The notes: generated by a model from the letters alone, not told the origin. Positions 51,989-60,397 are shown, counted from the stretch's first letter. The stretch is DNA of 64,000 nt from Paenibacillus typhae (GCF_900099765.1 NZ_FNDX01000001.1:1-64000), one strand, 5' to 3'. Numbers and translations are program-made.

Positions 51989-52859
51989 CCTCGGTTACTC
52001 CCGGGCTGCTGCTGATCTGCTCCCAGGCGGCGACAGAATCGGCATTGGAGTAAACATAAGGCGTCGAAGGCTGAGGAATCGGAGTTACGGTCTCGGGAAT
52101 AATCTGAACAACAGTTTTACCTTGATATTCAGCGGTATGAAGCTTGCCCCGCACCTCAATCCAGGTGTCTGCGGGCAGGCTTATTTGCGTCTGCGGATCA
52201 AGCAGAATGCCAAACGGCGTCGCGTCTGCCGTGCAGCACTGCACCAGAAAACGGCTTACCGCAAAAGAATCACCGCCTGCCCCCTGTTCACGGTACAGGA
52301 AGCCTGAGACTGCGACTTCCTTGCCTTCAAACTGCTCCTTATACAGGTCGATGGCCCCGAAGGTTTCGGAGAAAATCTCGGGATGCACCTGGATTACAGG
52401 CTGTTTGTACAGCTTTCCTGCAAGCTCGGCGAATTCCTCCTGGTACGGGTTTGCGGCGGCGAACCGTTCCTCCCTTCCTTCCTCAGGTGAAACGTAGGTC
52501 AGGGAAACCCCTTTTCTCGCTGCTGCAGCCGTCCCCAGCGCCCGGTCCGGCAGCACAAAGCCGAGCAGCAGCGGCAGCAGGAACAGGCCGTATAGAGCAG
52601 TACTCTTGAACATGGACCGGGGCAGCTGGTGCTCACAGTCGCAAAGTGCACTGCTTTTTCCGAAAAGGGCCTGTATTCCAAGACTTACGGCCATCAGCGA
52701 CAAGGGCACCGGACAGAGCCGGATCCAGCGGGCCAGCTTGGGGGCGACATAATAGTGCAGTGCATCCTGCTGGCTTAAATGTGCAATATACAGTGCAAAA
52801 CCGAGCAGAAGGACCGCCCTGAGCAGATAATGCACACGGATGCTGCGCGGGTCGTTCAT
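51981..52859 (-). CDS. YcgQ-type TIGR03943 family protein
   Basis: The 292-aa protein has two N-terminal hydrophobic segment pairs (residues about 10-28, 45-65, 85-105) and a C-terminal soluble domain with an OB-like strand pattern ('EVAVSGFLYREQ', 'FLVQCCTADATPFGILL', 'WIEVRGKLHTAEYQGKTVVQI'). The conserved 'CCTAD' motif and 'LCDCEH' Cys residues fit the YcgQ/TIGR03943 family that always accompanies YcgR-type permeases. The pair is thought to move an unknown small molecule or metal-linked substrate. It is the last gene of a three-gene operon with a COG0523 GTPase. The gap to the permease gene is 20 bases. Confidence 0.85.
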   Translation of the reverse strand: MNDPRSIRVHYLLRAVLLLGFALYIAHLSQQDALHYYVAPKLARWIRLCPVPLSLMAVSLGIQALFGKSSALCDCEHQLPRSMFKSTALYGLFLLPLLLGFVLPDRALGTAAAARKGVSLTYVSPEEGREERFAAANPYQEEFAELAGKLYKQPVIQVHPEIFSETFGAIDLYKEQFEGKEVAVSGFLYREQGAGGDSFAVSRFLVQCCTADATPFGILLDPQTQISLPADTWIEVRGKLHTAEYQGKTVVQIIPETVTPIPQPSTPYVYSNADSVAAWEQISSSPGVTEAK

Positions 52860-52879
52860 AGGGACCTCCTGAAAGTGGA

Positions 52880-53869
52880 CTAAAGCCAGAATGATGCCAG
52901 CACCGAGCCGATAAAAACGGCCGAGAAAATAAGAAAGAACAGATAAAAGGCAAATCTGGTTTTGAACAGCGAGAGCATCATCAGCGAATTTTTGAAATCA
53001 AGCATCGGCCCGAGCACCATGAAGGCCAGAAGGGAGCCGGACGGGAAGGTATGCAGGAACGTGGCCGCGACAAAAGCGTCCGAGGTCGAGCAAAGGGACA
53101 GTACAAAGGCAAGGCCCATCATGAACAGATACGAGCCCAGCGGCATGCCGCCGATGGCTTCGAGGCTGCCGTGATCCATAAAGGTCTGGATACCAGCGGT
53201 CAGCACGCAGCCGATGATTAAATATTTGCCCATCTCAAAAAATTCATCCGAAGTATGGACAAGCACGGATACGAGTCTGCCCCCGCGGGCGGAGAGTTGG
53301 TGTGCCTCGCCGCTTTCCCGCCGGATGGACAGCCGCAGCGGCGACTTGGTTACGGTAGCGTATATGATGAGCCCAACGGCTGCTGCTACGGCAAAAGCCA
53401 GTCCCATCCGTGCATATGCTAGCCAGGGGTGAGTGCGGAACGCGGTCAGTGTAGCCCCGTATACGACAGGGTTCAGGATCGGGCCTGACAGAATGAATAC
53501 AATGGCGACATACAGCGGCATCCCCTTCTGCATCAGCCGGCGGACAAGCGGGATCATTCCGCATTCACAGACGGGAAACAGGATGCCGAGCAGGCAGCCG
53601 AACAGGATTGCCGGGACCGGCCGCCGCGGAATCCAGCGCGAGATCCATTCGTCCGGAACGAACACGCGCAGCAGCGAGGACAGCAGGGCTCCCAGCAGCA
53701 CGAACGGCATGGCCTCCAGCAGAATGCCGATGAAGGCGGTTTTGAAGCTGTGGATATATGCGTTCTCCAGCAGCTCCGGATGCTCCGGCAGCCAGACTAT
53801 GCCAAGGACGATCAGGAAGACGGCGGGAACAAGCAGCGGCAGTATTTTTAGCGGAAAAAAGGATGTCAA
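52880..53869 (-). CDS. YcgR/YraQ-type permease (UPF0718, DUF318)
   Basis: The 329-aa permease has about eight membrane helices. The paired 'EAMPFVLLGALLSSLLRVF' and 'GILFPVCECGMIPLVRRLMQKGMP' helices, with the conserved CECG motif, and 'LGPMLDFKNSLMMLSLF' are signatures of the YraQ/ArsP-like permease family. It begins with TTG 53869 (AAGGAG ten bases upstream). It is 30 bases downstream of the COG0523 GTPase gene and 20 bases upstream of its YcgQ partner, so all three form one operon. Substrate is unknown. The GTPase context points to metal homeostasis. Confidence 0.87.
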   Translation of the reverse strand: MTSFFPLKILPLLVPAVFLIVLGIVWLPEHPELLENAYIHSFKTAFIGILLEAMPFVLLGALLSSLLRVFVPDEWISRWIPRRPVPAILFGCLLGILFPVCECGMIPLVRRLMQKGMPLYVAIVFILSGPILNPVVYGATLTAFRTHPWLAYARMGLAFAVAAAVGLIIYATVTKSPLRLSIRRESGEAHQLSARGGRLVSVLVHTSDEFFEMGKYLIIGCVLTAGIQTFMDHGSLEAIGGMPLGSYLFMMGLAFVLSLCSTSDAFVAATFLHTFPSGSLLAFMVLGPMLDFKNSLMMLSLFKTRFAFYLFFLIFSAVFIGSVLASFWL

Positions 53870-53899
53870 TGCATGTTAGCTCCTTCCCGTTGCATCGCT

Positions 53900-54943
53900 T
53901 CAGCCAAACAGACTGGACCATTGCGCTGTCAGCTGCTGCTCATCGAGGTCCAGTCCGATGAATACAATATAAGGCTGGCCGGGGTAGCGTGATGCCTCCC
54001 ACGTGATGCGGTTTCCGGCGAACTGAACCAGCTGGACAGGCTGCAGCCCGTGCTCCTGGCCGGTCAAGCGGACATGCCCCTTGGCTCTGAGCAGGCTGCT
54101 TCCCCATTGCCGGAGAAAGGCTTCAAGCTGTTCGCCGGAAATGCCCTGCTCCGCCGATTGCGGAAAGGTAAGGGTGACGGCCGATACCTGGGAATAGGAA
54201 CCGCCGGTATCGGCTTCCCGCTCCTGTACGGCGGTAGCTCCCGGAGTCTGTCCGCTGTGCATTCGTTTCAGCGGAACGCCGCTGATCTGAAGCGGACTGC
54301 GCAAGGCAGCGGCATTGCGGGGCTCCTGCGGGTATATGCCGGCCAGCAGCGGAGCCAGATTGATTTCGCTGTAATGGGTGAACACAATCTCCGAGTCCGT
54401 GTTGTATTTGCGGACGGTTTTTTCAATACGCCACAGCCGCTCCGGCTCAACAAGATCGGATTTGTTGACAATCAGCAGATCGGCGCCGGCAAGCTGCTTG
54501 CGGAGCGTCCGGACCAGCTGTTTGTCAGACGAGAAACGGCTGTTGTATTCCAGTACGTTCTCCGCATCCAGTACGGTAACTGTATAATGCAAATTTACTC
54601 TCTCGCTAAGCGGCTGCTCCTGTAGCGTCAGGGCGATTTCTTCAGGATCGGCCACTCCGGTAAGCTCGATATAGATGATGTCGGGCCGCCGGGCGAGGAC
54701 GGCATTTAGACTTTTCGGCAGATCCTCTTTGCGGCTGCAGCAGACACAGCCGTCCAGCAGCTTCTCCACATTGGCCCCGGTCTGCTCCTGCAAAATATAT
54801 CCGTCCACGTCACGTTTGCCCAACTCATTCATCACAACACCCGCATTCAGCCCCCGTGCTTTGCTCTCCTGCAGCAGGGTGAGCAGGAGGGTTGTCTTCC
54901 CGCTCCCCAGAAAGCCGCTCAATATCATCACCGGTATCTTCAT
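53900..54943 (-). CDS. COG0523 metal-chaperone GTPase (CobW/YciC-like)
   Basis: The 347-aa G3E-family GTPase has the Walker A 'GFLGSGKTT' near residue 10, the metal-binding C66-V-C68-C69 ('DGCVCC'), 'ELTGVADPEE' (switch II), 'IVNKSDLV' (NKxD) and a C-terminal CobW domain ('SSLLRAKGHVRL', 'IVFIGLDLD'). COG0523 proteins deliver or conserve zinc and other metals. ATG 54943 is preferred because AGGCGGGAG lies at correct spacing, while GTG 54952 overlaps it. It heads the operon with the YcgR/YcgQ permease pair and is divergent from rpmG-zagA. No Zur box was found directly upstream, so shared control from the box at 55127-55147 is only a possibility. Confidence 0.87.
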   Translation of the reverse strand: MKIPVMILSGFLGSGKTTLLLTLLQESKARGLNAGVVMNELGKRDVDGYILQEQTGANVEKLLDGCVCCSRKEDLPKSLNAVLARRPDIIYIELTGVADPEEIALTLQEQPLSERVNLHYTVTVLDAENVLEYNSRFSSDKQLVRTLRKQLAGADLLIVNKSDLVEPERLWRIEKTVRKYNTDSEIVFTHYSEINLAPLLAGIYPQEPRNAAALRSPLQISGVPLKRMHSGQTPGATAVQEREADTGGSYSQVSAVTLTFPQSAEQGISGEQLEAFLRQWGSSLLRAKGHVRLTGQEHGLQPVQLVQFAGNRITWEASRYPGQPYIVFIGLDLDEQQLTAQWSSLFG

Positions 54944-55092
54944 GGTCCACACTCCCGCCTTTATTTGTTATGAATCAATGCAAGAATCATAGTTTCATAA
55001 TTCCATCTATACGTGCCGCCAATGGCAGAAAGACCATCTTTTTTTGAGAGATTGAGTCCGGCGCTGCTAGGAATTTTTTTGGCTGCAGACAG

Positions 55093-55122
55093 TTGACATT
55101 TGGGCGGAGGAGACGTTATGAT
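55093..55122 (+). promoter_or_regulatory. Promoter of rpmG-zagA
   Basis: TTGACA (55093-55098) and TATGAT (55117-55122) are separated by 18 bases. A Zur box follows directly. Confidence 0.75.
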
Positions 55123-55126
55123 GTGT

Positions 55127-55147
55127 AAATCGTAATATTTACGATTA
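55127..55147. promoter_or_regulatory. Zur box upstream of rpmG-zagA
   Basis: AAATCGTAATATTTACGATTA is a near-perfect Zur operator (core TCGTAATATTTACGA, 55130-55144). It covers the transcription start of the promoter at 55093-55122, so zinc-loaded Zur would block the two genes. Confidence 0.88.
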
Positions 55148-55167
55148 AATAAAAGGAGATGAATATT

Positions 55168-55317
55168 GTGAGAGTAACCGTAACTTTGGCCTGCACGGAA
55201 ACAGGCGACCGCAACTATACCACTGTCAAGAATAAGAAAAATAATCCCGAGCGTCTGGAAATGAAAAAGTACTCGCCTCGTCTAAAGCGCGTTACACTGC
55301 ACCGGGAGACCCGCTGA
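55168..55317 (+). CDS. rpmG: Zinc-independent ribosomal protein L33 paralogue
   Basis: The 49-aa protein is L33 of the large ribosomal subunit, starting at GTG 55168 after AAAAGGAG. The canonical form carries two CxxC pairs that bind zinc. Here the first pair is 'ACTETGDRN' (second Cys lost) and the second pair region is 'KKYSPRLKR' (both Cys lost), so it cannot hold zinc, as in the Zur-repressed C-minus form of Bacillus. Replacement of zinc-bearing L33 frees zinc during starvation. It lies under a Zur box and 49 bases upstream of zagA. Confidence 0.92.
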   Translation: MRVTVTLACTETGDRNYTTVKNKKNNPERLEMKKYSPRLKRVTLHRETR

Positions 55318-55366
55318 TTCGTCTATGGCAGATCTAAATAAAACTAATACAGTAAGGGGCATGACC

Positions 55367-56575
55367 ATGAAAAAAATACCTGTAACCGTACTGAGCGGCT
55401 ATCTCGGCTCCGGCAAAACGACACTGCTAAACCATATCCTGCAGAACAGGGAAGGCCTGAAGGTGGCCGTAATCGTCAATGATATGAGTGAAGTGAATGT
55501 GGATGCCAATCTGGTAAAGTCCGGTAACACCCTGTCACGGACAGAAGAGACACTGGTGGAGATGTCTAACGGCTGCATCTGCTGCACCCTGCGCGACGAT
55601 CTGCTGCGTGAAGTAAGCAGGCTGGCTGCCGAAGGCCGGTTCGATTATATCCTGATTGAATCCTCAGGGATCAGTGAGCCAGTACCGGTGGCCCAGACCT
55701 TCACTTACGCCAATCCGGATCTGGATATCGACCTGACGGAGCTGGCCAGGCTCGATACGATGGTCACGGTGGTTGATGCGAACCGGTTCTGGCACGATTT
55801 TTCATCCGGAGACAGTCTGATTGACCGCAGTATGACCGCCGGGGACAATGATTTCCGCGATATTGTTGACCTGCTGATCGATCAGATCGAGACCTGCGAT
55901 GTGCTGCTGCTGAACAAATGCGATCTGGTGGAGGAGCAGGAGCTGAACAAGCTGGAAGCCGTACTGCGCAGGCTGCAGCCTTCCGCCAAAATAATCCGCA
56001 CCGTTAAGGGTGTGGTTGATCCTAAAGAAATTCTGAATACCGGCCGGTTCGATTTCGAAAAAACAAACATGTCCTCCGGCTGGATTGCGGAGCTGAACAA
56101 GGACGAGCATACGCCGGAGACGGAGGAATACGGCATCGCCTCGTTCGTCTACCGGCGCAGAGCGCCGTTTCATCCGCAGCGGCTCAGCTTCTTTTTCAGC
56201 AACTGGCCGGAAGAGGTGGTGCGGGCCAAAGGTTTGGTCTGGATTGCCGCTAAGGGCGATCTGGCGGCAACCCTGAGCCAGGCCGGTCCGTCGATCCAGT
56301 TCGGCCCGGCCGGTTACTGGCTGGCGACACTGCCCGAAGCGCAGCAGGCGGAGGTGCTGGAGACTGAGCCGGATGTGAAGGCCCGGTGGGATGAGCAGTG
56401 GGGCGACCGGATGAACGAGATCGTGTTCATCGGCATCGGGATGGACCGGGCCGCGCTGGAAACGCGGCTCGACAGATGTCTCCTGACCGCTGAGGAGATG
56501 AGTCAGGACTGGAAGCAGTTCAACAATCCGCTGCCCTGGCCGACTGAGGAGCTGCTGGCTGCGGGGCAGGAGTAG
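55367..56575 (+). CDS. zagA: ZagA (YciC)-type COG0523 zinc chaperone GTPase
   Basis: The 402-aa G3E GTPase has Walker A 'GYLGSGKTT' (residues about 11-19), C70-I-C72-C73 ('[13 protein letters not shown]'), 'ESSGISEP' (switch II), 'LLNKCDLV' (NKxD) and a CobW C-terminal domain ('[20 protein letters not shown]', '[10 protein letters not shown]'). It is longer than the neighbouring COG0523 protein, and its spelling is closest to Bacillus YciC/ZagA, which supports zinc-dependent enzymes when zinc is scarce. ATG 55367 has AAGGGG seven bases upstream, while the earlier in-frame ATG 55325 has no ribosome site. It is co-transcribed with the zinc-free L33 gene from a Zur-controlled promoter. Confidence 0.9.
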   Translation: MKKIPVTVLSGYLGSGKTTLLNHILQNREGLKVAVIVNDMSEVNVDANLVKSGNTLSRTEETLVEMSNGCICCTLRDDLLREVSRLAAEGRFDYILIESSGISEPVPVAQTFTYANPDLDIDLTELARLDTMVTVVDANRFWHDFSSGDSLIDRSMTAGDNDFRDIVDLLIDQIETCDVLLLNKCDLVEEQELNKLEAVLRRLQPSAKIIRTVKGVVDPKEILNTGRFDFEKTNMSSGWIAELNKDEHTPETEEYGIASFVYRRRAPFHPQRLSFFFSNWPEEVVRAKGLVWIAAKGDLAATLSQAGPSIQFGPAGYWLATLPEAQQAEVLETEPDVKARWDEQWGDRMNEIVFIGIGMDRAALETRLDRCLLTAEEMSQDWKQFNNPLPWPTEELLAAGQE

Positions 56576-56647
56576 CGGCTGTTGTTTGGGGAACGGATTA
56601 GCAGCAGGATCAGGATCGGATTAATTCAGAATCGGTAAAGATCAAAG

Positions 56648-56755
56648 GTACGCAAAGCTGGTGATAGCTCCGCAATCGGGGAAGCCGTGTATGACAAGGT
56701 GTTTAAGCTGCCGATTCAGAGCCGCTGTAGTTTGAAAGCTATAGATGATGGCTAA
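56648..56755 (+). pseudogene. Possible gene remnant (about 35 codons)
   Basis: A short frame without a start, ending in TAA (56753-56755), reads like the end of a real protein ('GEAVYDKVFKLPIQ'). It faintly resembles the C-terminal end of molybdenum-hydroxylase large subunits, but I cannot confirm this. No complete gene surrounds it. Confidence 0.2.
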
Positions 56756-56784
56756 TTGCAACAATTATGAATTTTTTTTGCGGG

Positions 56785-56813
56785 TTTACAAATCGTAATA
56801 ATTACGATAAACT
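56785..56813 (+). promoter_or_regulatory. Candidate promoter of the znuCBA operon
   Basis: TTTACA (56785-56790) and TAAACT (56808-56813) are 17 bases apart. The perfect Zur box lies between them. The transcript would have an untranslated leader of nearly 500 bases. Confidence 0.45.
56793..56807. promoter_or_regulatory. Perfect Zur box upstream of znuCBA
   Basis: TCGTAATAATTACGA is a perfect 7-1-7 palindrome identical to the Zur consensus. It is embedded in AAATCGTAATAATTACGATAA and placed between the -35 and -10 candidates. Confidence 0.9.
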
Positions 56814-56825
56814 CATTGGAGTTAA

Positions 56826-56840
56826 GCGTAATTATTACTA
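56826..56840. promoter_or_regulatory. Second, weaker Zur-like box before znuCBA
   Basis: GCGTAATTATTACTA matches 12 of 14 informative Zur positions and lies 33 bases (three helical turns) downstream of the perfect box. This spacing could allow cooperative binding. Confidence 0.55.
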
Positions 56841-56878
56841 ATAAAGATTTGCTGAGTCCCTTTTGAAGGTCTGTACGT

Positions 56879-56953
56879 TGAACGCCCGTCGCATGAACGC
56901 CTGTTGGTTGAACACCCGTCGGATGAACGTCAGTCGGATGAACGCCCGTAATG
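56879..56953. repeat. Five tandem 15-bp repeats in the long znu leader
   Basis: Five 15-bp units (56879-56893, 56894-56908, 56909-56923, 56924-56938, 56939-56953) share TGAAC at their start and mostly CCGTCGG-like centres. The remaining leader (56954-57302) carries three scattered copies of a GAGTCCGTTAGA-like string in both orientations (about 56959, 57022 and 57078). I see no convincing gene in 56576-57302. Confidence 0.6.
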
Positions 56954-57302
56954 TCTCTAACGGACCCCAGCGCCGTTAATTGCCTGATAATTCACAGGAA
57001 TCAACAGTTTGGAGCAGAATAAGGTCTGCTGAGTCCGTTAGAAATGGAAAGAGGCTCAGCAGGCGCAAATAACAGCATTGGAGTCCGTTAGAAGCGGTGA
57101 AGCTCGGCGAGATTTGGCGCGCTTGGCAGAGAGCCGATGAGAGCGAATGGGAGTCGATAAAACCTGATGAAAGACGACGAAATCTGATGAAAGCCTGCAA
57201 AAGCTGTAAATCAAAGTGCGACGGAGAACCGGACACCAGAAAGCGGGGCAGCAATAGCTGGCCAACAAAGTGGTGTCATAGGTGAAGAAGGGAGGCGGTT
57301 CC

Positions 57303-58010
57303 ATGATATTGTCATCCATGCGGAATGTAGTGTTCGGCTATGATGAAGAGCCGGTCATCGACCGTCTCTCGCTGGATATTGAAGCCGGGCAGTTCATCGG
57401 TATTACCGGACCGAACGGGGCGGCGAAGACGACTCTGTTGAAGCTGATGCTGGGCCTGCTGCGCCCGTGGGACGGGACGGTTGAACTGAACGGGGAGCTG
57501 GCTGCGGACGGTAAGCTGAATATCGGCTATGTTCCGCAGCAGATTGCTTCGTTTAACACTGGATTTCCCAGCTCTGTTATTGAATTGGTCCGGTCCGGCT
57601 GCTACGGGCGGCTCGGATTGTTCCGGCGTTTCACCAGGGAACAGGATGAGCTGGTGGAGCGCTGTCTGCGCCAGGTGGAGATGTGGGATTACCGGAACCG
57701 CAGGATCGGCGAGCTGTCCGGCGGACAAAAGCAGCGGATCTGCATCGCCCGGGCGCTGACCCAGCAGCCGCAGGTGCTGGTGCTGGATGAGCCGACAACC
57801 GGGATGGATGCGGCTAGCCGCACAGGCTTTTATAAGCTGATGCGCCATTATGTTAATGCGCATGGCCGGACTGTCATTATGGTCACACACGGTCTGGAGG
57901 AAGCGGGTGCCTATCTGGACAGTGTAATCAGTCTGGAGCGCAAGGAGAAGGAGGGCTGGACATGCTTGGTTACGAATTCATGCAGCGCGCATTTTGGGCC
58001 GGAGGACTGA
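57303..58010 (+). CDS. znuC: Zinc ABC transporter ATPase ZnuC/AdcC
   Basis: The 235-aa ATPase of a metal importer has Walker A 'GPNGAAKTT' (the Ala variant common in metal-type ATPases), 'YVPQQIASFNTGFP' (Q-loop; this string is typical of zinc/manganese ATPases), signature 'ELSGGQKQR', Walker B 'VLVLDEPTTGMD' and the switch His in 'VMVTHGLEE'. It energises ZnuB. ATG 57303 has AGAAGGGAGGCGG just upstream. Its 3' end overlaps znuB by 49 bases. The operon znuC-znuB-znuA-rpsN lies downstream of two Zur boxes. Confidence 0.92.
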   Translation: MILSSMRNVVFGYDEEPVIDRLSLDIEAGQFIGITGPNGAAKTTLLKLMLGLLRPWDGTVELNGELAADGKLNIGYVPQQIASFNTGFPSSVIELVRSGCYGRLGLFRRFTREQDELVERCLRQVEMWDYRNRRIGELSGGQKQRICIARALTQQPQVLVLDEPTTGMDAASRTGFYKLMRHYVNAHGRTVIMVTHGLEEAGAYLDSVISLERKEKEGWTCLVTNSCSAHFGPED

Positions 58011-58819
58011 TCGGCATTATTGGCCCCTTGCTGGGGGTCTACCTGATGCTTCGCCGCCAGGTGCTGATGGCCGATACCCTGTCGCATGTGTCGCTTGCCG
58101 GAGTGGCCCTCGGCTCGGTGCTCCAGCTTAATCCCGCGCTCAGCGGCTTTGCCGTCGCGGTTGCCGGCGGACTGGTCATCGAGCAGCTCCGCCGTTCTTA
58201 CCGTACATATAGTGAGCTCCCTGTGGCCATTATCATGACGACAGGGCTCGCACTGGCTGTTGTGCTGATGAGTCTGAAGCAGAATCTGAGCAAAAGCTTC
58301 AGCTCATACCTGTTCGGCTCCATTGTCGCCGTCAGTGATACCCAGCTGAGGCTTATCGCGGTTGTTGCGGCTGTTGGCCTGGCTTATTTCATTGTGCTGC
58401 GCCGGCCGCTCTATAGCCTGACTTTTGATGAAGAGACTGCCAGCATCAGCGGTGTCCGTACAGGACTGCTGTCCTTTTCGTTCGCGGTGCTTACAGGCAT
58501 GACCGTTGCCGCTGCCATGCCTGTTGTTGGTGTGCTGCTGGTATCTGCGCTGATCGTTCTCCCGGCGTCTCTCGCCCTGCGCATTGCCTCGGGCTTCACC
58601 GCAGCCATTCTGATTGCGGTATCTGCCGGACTGCTCGGCGTGTTCAGCGGTCTGACTGCCTCCTACTATATAAATACGCCTCCCGGAGGCACGATTGCGC
58701 TCATTTTGCTGCTGTTCCTGCTGGCAGCCATTGCTGCACAAAGGCTGATCAGGCTGAAACGCCGCCACAGTAAATACCGGAATCCCCTGCACAGCGGGAA
58801 ATCCGTTCAGGAAATATAG
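57962..58819 (+). CDS. znuB: Zinc ABC transporter permease ZnuB/AdcB
   Basis: The 285-aa membrane protein of the ABC-3 permease family has about eight helices. It contains 'GPLLGVYLMLRRQVLMADTLSHVSLAGVALG', the family hallmark coupling segment, and 'AAAMPVVGVLLVSALIVLPASLALRIA'. It forms the zinc channel of the ZnuABC importer. AAGGAGGG precedes ATG 57962, inside the end of znuC, so the two are translationally coupled. The C-terminus is basic ('RLIRLKRRHSKYR'). Confidence 0.92.
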   Translation: MLGYEFMQRAFWAGGLIGIIGPLLGVYLMLRRQVLMADTLSHVSLAGVALGSVLQLNPALSGFAVAVAGGLVIEQLRRSYRTYSELPVAIIMTTGLALAVVLMSLKQNLSKSFSSYLFGSIVAVSDTQLRLIAVVAAVGLAYFIVLRRPLYSLTFDEETASISGVRTGLLSFSFAVLTGMTVAAAMPVVGVLLVSALIVLPASLALRIASGFTAAILIAVSAGLLGVFSGLTASYYINTPPGGTIALILLLFLLAAIAAQRLIRLKRRHSKYRNPLHSGKSVQEI

Positions 58820-58855
58820 AAATCATATAAAAGAAAAGGAGTGTTAAACCTCATT

Positions 58856-60088
58856 ATGCTAACGTTCAAAATCCGTCATCTTGCGGCCCTGTCCCTGTCG
58901 GCCCTGCTGATTGCCGCGGGTTGCGGCAGCAATAACAGTCCCACTGGCAATGCTGCTGCCACAAACGCCGGCGGTAACGCCAATACAGCCGCTGCTGATA
59001 CGGGCGCAGCTCCCGCTGACAAGCTGGACATCAAAGTAAGCTTTTACCCGATGTATGAGTTCACCCGGCATGTTGCCGGCGATCTGGCCGATGTGGAACT
59101 TCTGGTACCGGCAGGTGTCGAGCCGCATGATTGGGAGCCGACAGCCCAGGACATGGCCCGGATTACAGACGCGGATATGCTTATCTATAACGGGGCCGGG
59201 ATGGAAAGCTGGACCGCCCAGGTACTGGACAGTGCATCCGGCAGCAAGCTGATTGCTGTTGAGGCAAGCAAAGGGCTGGAGATTATGGAAAGCGCCGAAG
59301 GGGAAGAAGCCGGTCACGATCATGAGCACGCGGAAGAAGCTCACAGCACTGATGATCACGATCATGAGCACGCGGAAGAAGCTCATAGCACTGCTGATCA
59401 CGATCATGAGCACGCGGGAGAAGCTCACGGCACTGATGATCACGATCATGAGCACGCGGAAGAAGCTCCAGGCACTGCTGATCACGATCATGAGCATACG
59501 GAAGAACCCCATGGCACTGATGATCACGACCATGCTGAGGCAAGCCATACTCATGATCATGGCGGACTCGATCCCCATGTCTGGCTGGCGCCTTCCCTGG
59601 CGATTCAGGAGGTGCGTACCATAGAAGCGGCGCTATCCGCAGCGGCCCCGGCGCATGCTGCTGCATTCAAAACGAATGCCGACAGCTATATTGCCGAGCT
59701 TGAGCAGCTGGATAAGGACTTCAAAGACGGGCTGGCGAGTACCAAGCGGAAGGATTTCATAACCCAGCATGCCGCCTTCGGCTACCTTGCCAAGGAATAC
59801 GGCCTGACTCAGGTGCCGATTGCCGGCCTGTCTCCGGAGCAGGAGCCCTCCGCTGCCCAGATGGCTGAAATTGTTGAGTTTGCCAAGGCCAACGATGTCA
59901 AAACAATCTTTTTCGAAACTCTAGTGTCATCCAGTGTAGCCGAAACTATTGCCCAGGAAATTGGAGCGAAGACAGCCGTTCTGAACCCGATTGAGGGTCT
60001 TACAGATGAGGAACGCAGCAGCAATATGGATTATATATCCGTTATGCGCCAGAATCTTGAAGCGCTGAAGATAGCATTAAATGAATAG
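58856..60088 (+). CDS. znuA: Zinc-binding lipoprotein ZnuA/AdcA
   Basis: The 410-aa periplasmic-type binding protein is anchored as a lipoprotein (lipobox 'LLIAAGC', Cys about residue 23). It captures zinc for ZnuBC. The cluster-A-1 fold shows 'VSFYPMYEFTRHVAG', 'VPAGVEPHDWEPTAQDMARI' and 'LDPHVWLAP' (metal ligand His). Between lobes lies a His/Asp/Glu-rich loop (residues about 155-240) built from about six copies of a 14-residue unit 'DHDHEHAEEAHST', encoded by 42-bp tandem repeats. The loop is longer than in many homologues and probably buffers zinc. ATG 58856 fits the signal peptide best, although the ribosome site (AAAGGAG) is 14 bases away. Confidence 0.92.
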   Translation: MLTFKIRHLAALSLSALLIAAGCGSNNSPTGNAAATNAGGNANTAAADTGAAPADKLDIKVSFYPMYEFTRHVAGDLADVELLVPAGVEPHDWEPTAQDMARITDADMLIYNGAGMESWTAQVLDSASGSKLIAVEASKGLEIMESAEGEEAGHDHEHAEEAHSTDDHDHEHAEEAHSTADHDHEHAGEAHGTDDHDHEHAEEAPGTADHDHEHTEEPHGTDDHDHAEASHTHDHGGLDPHVWLAPSLAIQEVRTIEAALSAAAPAHAAAFKTNADSYIAELEQLDKDFKDGLASTKRKDFITQHAAFGYLAKEYGLTQVPIAGLSPEQEPSAAQMAEIVEFAKANDVKTIFFETLVSSSVAETIAQEIGAKTAVLNPIEGLTDEERSSNMDYISVMRQNLEALKIALNE

Positions 60089-60127
60089 AGCAGCCGGGTT
60101 ATCCGGAATAGAGAGGAGTTCATATGT

Positions 60128-60397
60128 ATGGCAAAGAAATCCAAGGTGGTAAAAGAGCTTAAGCGCCAGGAGCTGGTCGCCAAATACGCGGACAAACGCA
60201 GAGAGCTGAAGGCAAAGGGAGATTATATGGCTCTGCAGAAGCTGCCGCGCGATTCCTCGCCGACACGCCGGAAGAACAGATGCGCTGTTACAGGCCGGCC
60301 AAGAGGGTACCTGAGCAAATTTAAGGTATCCCGGATAGTGTTCCGTGAGCTGGCGCTGAAGGGTCAGATTCCCGGCGTCACCAAATCCAGCTGGTAG
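60128..60397 (+). CDS. rpsN: Zinc-independent ribosomal protein S14 paralogue
   Basis: The 89-aa S14 is the long form without the CxxC-x-CxxC zinc ribbon. Only one Cys is present ('[16 protein letters not shown]'), compared with four in the short zinc-binding form. It is equivalent to Bacillus RpsN2 (YhzA), which replaces zinc-containing S14 during starvation. ATG 60128 has AGAGGAG nine bases upstream. It lies 39 bases after znuA, with no terminator between, so it belongs to the Zur-controlled znu operon. Confidence 0.93.
   Translation: MAKKSKVVKELKRQELVAKYADKRRELKAKGDYMALQKLPRDSSPTRRKNRCAVTGRPRGYLSKFKVSRIVFRELALKGQIPGVTKSSW

Noticed and set aside
54944..55080. Zur box for the minus-strand COG0523 operon
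   Set aside because: I searched both strands for CGTAA/TTACG half sites in this stretch and found none in the right arrangement.
59315..59560. CRISPR or intergenic repeat array
   Set aside because: The 42-bp repeats are in frame within znuA and encode the His-rich loop.
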